DNA of 9,881 bases, from positions 1 to 9,881 of the forward strand of contig JANYBU010000354.1 of the NCBI GenBank assembly GCA_025360665.1, given 5' to 3'. Position 1 is the stretch's first letter. Each line of letters opens with the position of its first letter. This document shows positions 5,721-9,881 of the stretch, piece after piece. This DNA comes from Nitrospira sp. Its GTDB lineage: Bacteria > Nitrospirota > Nitrospiria > Nitrospirales > Nitrospiraceae. The notes beneath the pieces are model-generated. The model made no database searches. It was not told where the DNA came from and was given only the letters and a program-made list of their open reading frames with translations. A program made the translations under genes and the position numbers.

Positions 5721-6514
5721 GATCCTCTATTTCTATGCTCGTGCGTCTTGTTGTGCTGGTGTCGGTAGCGCTGGTGATGGGGTCGGCCGTTGAGGCGGCC
5801 GATCGCGACAAGCTTCTGAGTGAGCCGGGCGTCTATGGCACCTTTGCCGCCTTCCGTCTTGATGCGGATTGGGCAAAGCAGGATCAGCCGGCGCGCATTG
5901 CGCAATTGACCGTTCTGAAGGGAGTGGTCGAGCAGCATCGAGAGAAGTTGGCGATTGATGTCTATCTTCTTCGCGGACTCTCCGATCACGCCGATGTGCT
6001 TTTTCGCATTCACGCGACTGAGCTGCGCGAGACCCAACAGTTTCTCCTGGATCTTCAGGGCAGTCTCTTTGGTAAGCACCTGACCGACAGCACGGTCTTC
6101 TCCGGCTTGACGAAGAAGGCCAACTATGTGCCGGGCATGCCGGACAACCTCAAGGCAGAGCTGAAGATTTCCAGCGAGCCCGGCCTCAACCCCTATGTGA
6201 TCGTGATTCCGATCCGGAAGGATGCGGACTGGTGGTCCCTTACGCAAGAGCAGCGCGCGGCGATGATGCAGGAGCATACCGAAGCCTCGTTGCCCTACAG
6301 CAAGACAGTCATGCGGAAGCTCTACCATGCGACCGGTCTCGGTGATCTGGATTTCATTACCTATTTTGAAACGTCACGGCTGGAAGATTTTCAGAGTTTG
6401 ATTCTGGCATTGGAGAAGGTGAAGGAGTTCCGGCATAATCGGCGGTTCGGTCATCCGACCTTGCTGGGGACGGTCAGATCGTTGGACGAGATCATCGAGG
6501 TGTTGGCCCAGTGA
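5717..6514 (+). CDS. cld: Chlorite dismutase-type haem protein, periplasmic (Cld)
   Basis: Clade 1 chlorite dismutases split chlorite into chloride and O2 at a haem b; the physiological role in nitrite oxidisers is unsettled. The 265-residue precursor has a signal peptide (MRSSISMLVRLVVLV, hydrophobic core to about 22, cleavage expected after SAVEA at residue 27), giving a 238-residue mature protein starting ADRDKLLSEPGVYGTF. In mature numbering: K141, W145 and W146 in IRKDADWW; proximal haem ligand H160 in MQEHTEASLPY; distal arginine R173 in TVMRKLYH. These match the positions I recall for the 'Ca. Nitrospira defluvii' enzyme. The C-terminus EFRHNRRFGHPTLLGT is also characteristic. GAGAGGGA about 5 nt upstream supports the start. 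It lies between purB (4-nt overlap) and purC (25-nt gap), unusual company for an exported haem enzyme. Confidence 0.93.
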   Translation: MRSSISMLVRLVVLVSVALVMGSAVEAADRDKLLSEPGVYGTFAAFRLDADWAKQDQPARIAQLTVLKGVVEQHREKLAIDVYLLRGLSDHADVLFRIHATELRETQQFLLDLQGSLFGKHLTDSTVFSGLTKKANYVPGMPDNLKAELKISSEPGLNPYVIVIPIRKDADWWSLTQEQRAAMMQEHTEASLPYSKTVMRKLYHATGLGDLDFITYFETSRLEDFQSLILALEKVKEFRHNRRFGHPTLLGTVRSLDEIIEVLAQ

Positions 6515-6539
6515 ATGTGACCGCAGTTGAGGTATAACG

Positions 6540-7244
6540 ATGGCAACAGGCGCGCTGCTCTACGAAGGTAAGGCCAAGAAAGTCTTTGCGACCGACAAGC
6601 CTGATCAGGTCGTCCAGTACTTCAAGGACGATGCGACGGCGTTCAACGCGCTAAAGCGCGGGACCATCGTCGAGAAAGGCGTCGTCAATAACAAAGTATC
6701 CGAGCGACTCTTTCGACTGCTGGAACAGGCCGGTGTGCCGACGCATTTTGTCGAGCGACTCAGTGACCGGGAGCTGCTCACGAAGAAGGTGACGATCGTG
6801 CCGGTCGAAGTGGTGGTCCGCAACGTCGTGGCAGGCAGTTTGGCGAAGCGGCTGGGGTTGAAAGAGGGTGATCCTATCGAGCCGGCCATTGTGGAGTGGT
6901 ATTACAAGAACGATGCGCTGGGCGATCCGCTCATCGCCGACGAACACATTCGGTTGCTCAAACTGGCGACGCCGGAACAAATGGTGGAGATGAAGCGGCT
7001 GGCATTACACGTGAATACGGTCCTCCGTCCATTCTTCCGTGAACGACAGATGATCCTCGTCGATTTTAAATTGGAGTTTGGGATGCACAATGGCACGCTG
7101 ATCCTGGCCGATGAGATTTCGCCGGACACCTGCCGCTTTTGGGATCAGACGACGAGGGAGTCGATGGATAAGGATCGGTTTCGGAAGGATTTGGGGAAGA
7201 TTGAAGAGGCGTATCAAGAAGTTCTGAAAAGAGTGTGCGGGTAG
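6540..7244 (+). CDS. purC: Phosphoribosylaminoimidazole-succinocarboxamide synthase (PurC)
   Basis: PurC joins CAIR and aspartate with ATP to form SAICAR, the substrate of PurB encoded upstream. The 234-residue protein is the usual bacterial length. Seen: LYEGKAKKVF (7-16), the nucleotide-binding start; KDDATAFNALKRGTI (29-43); KGVVNNKVSERLFRLLEQ (46-63); VPVEVVVRNVVAGSLAKRLG (87-106); LVDFKLEFG (173-181); and the C-terminal active-site motif LADEISPDTCRFWD (188-201). Start ATG at 6540 has GAGGT 8 nt upstream. The gene ends at the first base of hairpin element copy 2: the G of its TAG stop begins the left arm. Confidence 0.96.
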   Translation: MATGALLYEGKAKKVFATDKPDQVVQYFKDDATAFNALKRGTIVEKGVVNNKVSERLFRLLEQAGVPTHFVERLSDRELLTKKVTIVPVEVVVRNVVAGSLAKRLGLKEGDPIEPAIVEWYYKNDALGDPLIADEHIRLLKLATPEQMVEMKRLALHVNTVLRPFFRERQMILVDFKLEFGMHNGTLILADEISPDTCRFWDQTTRESMDKDRFRKDLGKIEEAYQEVLKRVCG

Positions 7245-7337
7245 GGGATGGTGGGGCTGTCCTCTTTGCTCGCGCAACGCGCGGCCTAAGAAGGCCCTCG
7301 TTGGACGCGCGCAGTTGAGGACAACCCCACCATCCCC
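7244..7337. repeat. Variable-arm hairpin element, copy 2
   Basis: Arms at 7244-7264 and 7317-7337 pair at 20 of 21 positions (left arm begins GGGGATGGTGGGG; right ends CCCCACCATCCCC). The 52-nt core starts TTTGCTCGCGCAACGCGCGG. It has a self-complementary tip GGCC-TAAGAA-GGCC and ends ACGCGCGCA plus the 3-nt linker GTT. Its first 49 nt are identical to copy 4. The element begins inside the purC stop codon and is followed by TCATTGG rather than a T-tract. Confidence 0.85.
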
Positions 7338-7378
7338 TCATTGGAATCTCCCAATCCTTTCTTTAAGGGAAGGGGGGA

Positions 7379-7624
7379 ATGGAAGAAGGAAGAAAAAGAG
7401 TGAAGGGATTTCTGCGGTTGTACATGAATTATGGGTTGATGGCGTCCATTTTGGTGGCCACGTCGCTGGTGGGCGTACTGGCCTATCGCATTGAAGGGTC
7501 ACGCTGGCGCTGGCCGCTTGTGGCGCTTGCCTTCGGTGGGCTTGGGACGATCGCAGGGATTTTCTGGATCAGGAGATACGTGGACAAACAGACCAAAGCA
7601 TCTGAGCAGGGGAGTCAACGGTGA
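7379..7624 (+). CDS. Small two-TM membrane protein (AtpZ/AtpI-like at best)
   Basis: I do not recognise this 81-residue protein with certainty. It has a basic N-terminus (MEEGRKRVKGFLRLYMNY), a first hydrophobic helix (about 19-37, GLMASILVATSLVGVLAY), a short polar turn (RIEGSRWRW), a second helix (about 47-66, PLVALAFGGLGTIAGIFWI) and a charged tail (RRYVDKQTKASEQ). The hairpin layout with a glycine-rich second helix is reminiscent of AtpZ/AtpI-type small proteins linked to the F-type ATPase, but no atp gene is nearby. Two starts are possible: ATG at 7379, with a G-rich tract very close upstream, or GTG at 7400 (residue 8), with GAAGGAAG at a better distance. It is bracketed by hairpin elements 2 and 3 between purC and purS. 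Confidence 0.65.
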   Translation: MEEGRKRVKGFLRLYMNYGLMASILVATSLVGVLAYRIEGSRWRWPLVALAFGGLGTIAGIFWIRRYVDKQTKASEQGSQR

Positions 7625-7629
7625 GGGGA

Positions 7630-7725
7630 GAAGGGCGACCTGAACGCTCTCCGTGCTCGCAGAACGCGCACGATGAAACGGTGCTCGTCCGATGCGCGTA
7701 CGTGAGAGCATCCATGCCGCCCTTC
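7630..7725. repeat. Variable-arm hairpin element, copy 3
   Basis: Arms at 7630-7651 and 7704-7725 pair at 18 of 22 positions (left GAAGGGCGACCTGAACGCTC; right ends GCCGCCCTTC). The core is 52 nt (7652-7703), the same length as copies 2 and 4. It shares GTGCTCGC and AACGCGC with them but carries the alternative tip CACGATGAAACGGTG found in copy 1. It starts 6 nt after the stop of the small membrane-protein gene and ends 35 nt before purS. Translating its right side in frame with purS gives an artefactual N-terminal extension. Confidence 0.8.
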
Positions 7726-7760
7726 GTCGAGGGGTGAGAGAAGAGCTAAGGGGGGGGACA

Positions 7761-8003
7761 GTGAAGGCAAAGATTCATGTGACGCTGAAACAAGGAATCT
7801 TGGACCCTCAGGGGAAGGCGATTGAGCACGCGCTCGATTCGCTGGGGTTCAAGAATGCGGGCAACGTGCGAGTCGGGAAGTACATGGAAGTGGATGTGGA
7901 TGAGAAAGACAAGGTGAAGGCTGAGGCTGAGGTCAAGGCCATGTGCGAAAAGTTGTTGGCGAATACGATCGTGGAAGAATATCGGTACGAGCTCACGGCG
8001 TGA
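7761..8003 (+). CDS. purS: Phosphoribosylformylglycinamidine synthase subunit PurS
   Basis: PurS is the small scaffold subunit that bridges PurL and PurQ in the three-part FGAM synthase (FGAR plus glutamine plus ATP to FGAM). The 80-residue product starts MKAKIHVTLKQGILDPQGKA and contains the family pattern of an alternating beta strand, DPQGKAIEHALDSLGF, then VRVGKYMEVDVDE and a C-terminal helix (EVKAMCEKLLANTIVEEY). I chose GTG at 7761: it has a strong AAGGGGGGG ribosome-binding site (7749-7757) and gives the normal family length. The ATG at 7692 would add 23 residues (MRVRESIHAALRRGV...) that translate hairpin element copy 3. It is immediately upstream of purQ. Confidence 0.93.
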   Translation: MKAKIHVTLKQGILDPQGKAIEHALDSLGFKNAGNVRVGKYMEVDVDEKDKVKAEAEVKAMCEKLLANTIVEEYRYELTA

Positions 8004-8021
8004 AACGTTAAACGTGAGACG
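7997..8021 (+). repeat. Short GTGAAACGT-type repeat at the purS-purQ junction
   Basis: GGCGTGAAACGT (7997-8008) is identical to 4301-4312 and is followed by a second unit, TAAACGTGAGACG. It overlaps the purS stop codon (8001-8003) and ends at the purQ ribosome-binding site, the same placement as the larger copy at nusB-purB. Only one arm is present here. Confidence 0.5.
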
Positions 8022-8036
8022 AGAAGGTTGCGGATT

Positions 8037-8759
8037 ATGAAGATTGGAGTGGTGGTTTTCCCTGGCAGTAATTGCGATCACGATTGTCAGCATGTCTTCA
8101 AGGATGTGCTGGGGCAGTATGTGGAGATGATCTGGCACAAGGAGACATTGCTCGCGGGGCTGGATGCGATTGTGCTGCCCGGCGGGTTTTCCTACGGCGA
8201 TTATTTACGGACCGGCGCGATCGCGCGGTTCTCGCCGGTGATGGGGGCGGTGAAGGAGTTTGCAAAGGGCGGCGGAATGGTGCTCGGCATCTGCAACGGG
8301 TTTCAGATTCTGCTCGAAGCCGGGTTATTGCCAGGGGCGATGCTTCGGAACAAGTCGCTGCATTTCATCTGCAAGGATCTGTCTGTGAAGGTTGAGAATG
8401 CGGCCACGGCGTTTACCGGTTCCTGTCAGTCCGGCCAGGTGCTCAAAATTCCGATCGCCCATGCAGACGGGAACTACTATACCGATCCGGTCACCCTCGC
8501 GGCCATGCAGGCGAATGCGCAGATTGTGCTTCGCTATTGCACCCCGGAGGGCAAGGTGACGCCGGAAGTGAATCCGAACGGCTCACTGGATAACATTGCC
8601 GGGATCATCAATGCCGAGGGCAATGTGCTGGGCATGATGCCGCATCCGGAGCGCTGCGCGGAAGCGGTATTGGGCAATGACGACGGGAAGCTGATTTTTC
8701 TGTCGATGTTGGAGTCGCTGAAGGGAAAGAAGAAGCAACTGAAGATGGTGGGGGCGTGA
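8037..8759 (+). CDS. purQ: Phosphoribosylformylglycinamidine synthase, glutaminase subunit PurQ
   Basis: PurQ hydrolyses glutamine and passes ammonia to PurL for FGAM formation. The 240-residue class I glutamine amidotransferase shows FPGSNCDHD (8-16), VLPGGFSYGDYLRTGAIARF (46-65), the nucleophile elbow GICNGFQIL with C86, and the catalytic pair H203/E205 in MMPHPERCAE. The ATG at 8037 was chosen because GAGAAGG lies 9 nt upstream (8021-8027) and the protein then starts MKIGVVVFPGSN, as in the family. An in-frame TTG at 8028 would add three residues and overlap that site. The C-terminus has a lysine-rich tail (KGKKKQLKMVGA). It is the last gene of the cluster; the purL partner is not in the window. 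Confidence 0.95.
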   Translation: MKIGVVVFPGSNCDHDCQHVFKDVLGQYVEMIWHKETLLAGLDAIVLPGGFSYGDYLRTGAIARFSPVMGAVKEFAKGGGMVLGICNGFQILLEAGLLPGAMLRNKSLHFICKDLSVKVENAATAFTGSCQSGQVLKIPIAHADGNYYTDPVTLAAMQANAQIVLRYCTPEGKVTPEVNPNGSLDNIAGIINAEGNVLGMMPHPERCAEAVLGNDDGKLIFLSMLESLKGKKKQLKMVGA

Positions 8760-8791
8760 CCGCGGGTCCTGCCGCTGACCAGCCCGTCCGT

Positions 8792-8817
8792 CCTCGCACC
8801 CCGCCCGGGGTAGGAGG
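8792..8817 (+). terminator. GC-rich hairpin after purQ, possible transcript end
   Basis: CCTCGCACCCCG (8792-8803) pairs with CGGGGTAGGAGG (8806-8817) over 12 bp with two mismatches and a 2-nt loop. It lies 32 nt after the purQ stop and directly before hairpin element copy 4. There is no T-tract, so factor-independent termination is uncertain. It could instead stabilise the mRNA end. Confidence 0.35.
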
Positions 8818-8818
8818 G

Positions 8819-8914
8819 GAGGGGTGGCCCGTTAGTCTCCTTTGCTCGCGCAACGCGCGGCCTAAGAAGGCCCTCGTTGGACGCGCGCAATCGGAGACCA
8901 ATCGGGCCACCCTC
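8819..8914. repeat. Variable-arm hairpin element, copy 4
   Basis: Arms at 8819-8840 and 8893-8914 are complementary except for one mismatch and two single-base bulges (left GAGGGGTGGCCCGTTAGTC; right ends CGGGCCACCCTC). The 52-nt core (8841-8892) has its first 49 nt identical to copy 2, then the linker ATC. It lies about 60 nt after purQ, at the end of the operon. Confidence 0.85.
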
Positions 8915-9078
8915 TAACAGTATGATGAAAGTTAAGGCGATCGGGCTCTCAGGTCAGCGTCACCTGCGGTCATCTATGAGACACGGAGTTATGCAGCCGG
9001 TGAGTGCGGTGCCCAGGTACTCCATGTAAATCGCGCCAGAGGCTTGGGTTTCGTAGCTAGAGTCAAGGGAGATGTCTT
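8915..9078. other. Intergenic leader before the acquired gene
   Basis: I see no gene, tRNA or clear promoter here. A 35-codon frame from about 8921 has no ribosome-binding site or recognisable features. AAGGGAGA (9067-9074) serves as the ribosome-binding site for the gene at 9079. Base composition shifts from the GC-rich operon towards the AT-richer gene that follows. Confidence 0.4.
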
Positions 9079-9801
9079 ATGGCAAACCGAAAAAGTAAGG
9101 ACAAGGAAAATGCGAAGAGGAAGTACGTCTTACGACCATTCCCTTACTTTGGGCTGGAAGATTCCTTGACGGTTGCACGATCGATTGCAGAGAACAATGC
9201 ATGCAAATCTTATTCTAGGCTTTCCTTAGCCGAGAGTATAAAACGGTCACCGGAAAGTAGCGGATTTAGAAATTTAATTACCTCGTCGTCTTCATATGGT
9301 CTAACTGAAGGGAGTTATGCTGCGCCGCAGGTTAAATTGACAGGCCTAGGACTTTCAATTGTTGCTCCAAAGAGCGATGAGGAAAAGCGCCAAGGGATGA
9401 TCCGTGCAGCTTTCAACATTAAGCAGTTTGCTGATCTGTACAAACATTTTGATCAACATAAAATCCCGCCAGACGCGAATTTCAGGAACACACTTATTCG
9501 AGAATTCACTCTAGACGCTACTCTGGTTGATGAGTGCATTAAATTATTCAAGGCAGACGGCAAATTTGTTGGACTTATTCGTCACGTTTCAGGGGCAGAT
9601 CGAGTAAGCATCCATGATGCCGGGGGGCTTCCTGCTGAACAAGAAGGGGAAAAGATTTTTGACGACGATGTGAAGGAAGAGAAGACGGGTGGTGTAACGC
9701 TCCATGCTCCCGAAGAGCCGAAGGTAATTCCTCCCCTAGCTCCTCAGAAGTGGCCCTGGAAATTTGAACACGCCGATAGGTGGAGGATCTGCTCCCGTTG
9801 A
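9079..9801 (+). CDS. Unrecognised protein, probable winged-helix N-terminal region, 3' end cut by an IS
   Basis: Function unknown. The predicted 240 residues begin basic (MANRKSKDKENAKRKYVLRP). A region (about 25-170) follows that reads like DNA-binding or winged-helix modules: LEDSLTVARSIAENN, SYSRLSLAESIKRSPESSGF, SSSSYGLTEGSYAAPQVKLT, then FNIKQFADLYKHFDQHKIPP and LVDECIKLFKADGKFVGLI. From memory this layout precedes effector domains, including TIR-like ones, in some defence-related proteins; that link is inference. After an acidic linker (about 185-220) the gene reaches WPWKFEHADR. Codons 235-240 (W R I C S R, then TGA) start exactly at 9781, where the IS3-family end begins, so the native C-terminus is missing. 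Codon use is clearly AT-richer than the rib-pur genes, suggesting transfer. Start ATG has AAGGGAGA 5 nt upstream. Confidence 0.6.
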   Translation: MANRKSKDKENAKRKYVLRPFPYFGLEDSLTVARSIAENNACKSYSRLSLAESIKRSPESSGFRNLITSSSSYGLTEGSYAAPQVKLTGLGLSIVAPKSDEEKRQGMIRAAFNIKQFADLYKHFDQHKIPPDANFRNTLIREFTLDATLVDECIKLFKADGKFVGLIRHVSGADRVSIHDAGGLPAEQEGEKIFDDDVKEEKTGGVTLHAPEEPKVIPPLAPQKWPWKFEHADRWRICSR

Positions 9802-9830
9802 TGGCCCTACTGGGCGATGAAAGGGAGCAG
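9789..9830 (+). promoter_or_regulatory. Hairpin in the IS3-element leader that can cover the orfA ribosome-binding site
   Basis: CTGCTCCC (9789-9796) is perfectly complementary to GGGAGCAG (9823-9830), with a 26-nt loop. The right arm contains GGGAG, the only Shine-Dalgarno-like sequence before the orfA ATG (9834). The left arm lies in the IS tip, so only transcripts entering from outside would carry both arms. Confidence 0.45.
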
Positions 9831-9833
9831 ACA

Positions 9834-9881
9834 ATGGCCAAAAGAACGAGACGGACGCACTCAGCGGTGTTCAAAGCCCAA
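9834..9881 (+). CDS. IS3-family transposase OrfA, first 16 codons (partial)
   Basis: The reading MAKRTRRTHSAVFKAQ runs off the right edge. It matches, from memory, the start of IS3-family OrfA proteins (MAKRTRRTHSPAFKAKVA-type), whose following helix-turn-helix binds the IS ends. OrfA and OrfB are usually joined by a -1 frameshift to give the active transposase; that part is outside the window. GGGAG lies about 7 nt upstream. Confidence 0.75.
   Translation, partial: MAKRTRRTHSAVFKAQ

Larger units (their letters stand above)
9781..9881 (+). mobile_element. IS3-family insertion sequence, left end (continues past the window)
   Basis: The orfA start at 9834 and the TG-initiated end (TGGAGGATCTGCTCCC, 9781-9796) indicate the left end of an IS3-family element; IS3 ends typically begin 5'-TG. 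The exact tip and any target duplication cannot be confirmed because the right end is outside the window. It interrupts the gene at 9079. Confidence 0.65.

Noticed and set aside
7244..7337. Classical intrinsic terminator after purC
   Set aside because: The hairpin is long and stable but no T-tract follows it, and the core is a dispersed repeat. The same holds for the other copies, so they are listed as repeats.
7066..7341. Minus-strand open frame at the purC end containing RASNEGLLRPRVARAK
   Set aside because: It is a translation of the hairpin core and of antisense purC. The same peptide appears at 8534-8890 because the cores are identical, so both are artefacts of the repeat.
7692..7760. 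N-terminal extension of PurS from ATG 7692
   Set aside because: The added 23 residues translate hairpin element copy 3. GTG 7761 has a strong ribosome-binding site and gives normal PurS length.
8915..9078. tRNA or attachment site before the acquired gene
   Set aside because: No cloverleaf pattern or direct repeat pair could be found by eye.

Overview
This window comes from a GC-rich (visibly well above 50%) bacterial chromosome. It most likely belongs to Nitrospira (nitrite-oxidising or comammox Nitrospirota). The strongest evidence is the gene at 5717-6514, a periplasmic chlorite-dismutase-like haem protein. After predicted signal-peptide removal it has 238 residues starting ADRDKLL, and its K141, H160 and R173 fall at the same numbers I recall for the 'Candidatus Nitrospira defluvii' enzyme. 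The rest of the operon layout and the intergenic repeats fit that group.

Layout. (1) 1-261, minus strand: the N-terminal end of a membrane-anchored signalling protein that runs off the left edge. (2) 262-860: non-coding, with a 139-bp MITE-like palindrome at 511-649. (3) 861-1884: an IS4-family insertion sequence with recognisable terminal inverted repeats. Its transposase has lost the middle of the catalytic domain by an in-frame deletion. (4) 1931-8759: a one-direction housekeeping cluster, ribBA, ribH, nusB, purB, cld, purC, a small two-TM protein gene, purS, purQ. It combines riboflavin synthesis, transcription antitermination and four steps or subunits of de novo purine synthesis, with an exported haem enzyme in the middle. 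purL, the partner of purS and purQ, is not here. (5) 8760-9078: non-coding, with hairpins. (6) 9079-9801: an AT-richer, probably acquired gene of unknown function. Its 3' end is cut by an IS3-family element whose left end and first 16 orfA codons (9834-9881) close the window.

The most unusual signal is a family of long hairpins between genes of the rib-pur cluster (3144-3282, 7244-7337, 7630-7725, 8819-8914). Each has a related core, identical over 49 nt in two copies and exactly 52 nt between the arms in three. Each core sits between 21-22 nt arms that are complementary to each other but differ from copy to copy. This suggests either a mobile palindromic element that inserts into or creates local palindromes, or a structured RNA kept by compensatory change. 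A second repeat type, built on GGCGTGAAACGT, forms a long palindrome over the nusB end and recurs at the purS-purQ junction.

How the genes work together: RibBA makes both precursors of the riboflavin pathway (from GTP and ribulose 5-phosphate). RibH condenses the derived intermediates to lumazine. NusB works with NusA, NusE and NusG on rRNA transcription. PurS and PurQ are the accessory and glutaminase parts of FGAM synthase, PurC makes SAICAR, and PurB releases fumarate from SAICAR and from adenylosuccinate. GTP from the purine pathway feeds RibBA. The cld gene overlaps purB by 4 nt and so is probably co-transcribed, although its product acts in the periplasm. Mobile DNA flanks the cluster on both sides. 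The IS4 element ends only 46 bp upstream of the ribBA start codon, so it may have replaced or modified the original operon promoter.
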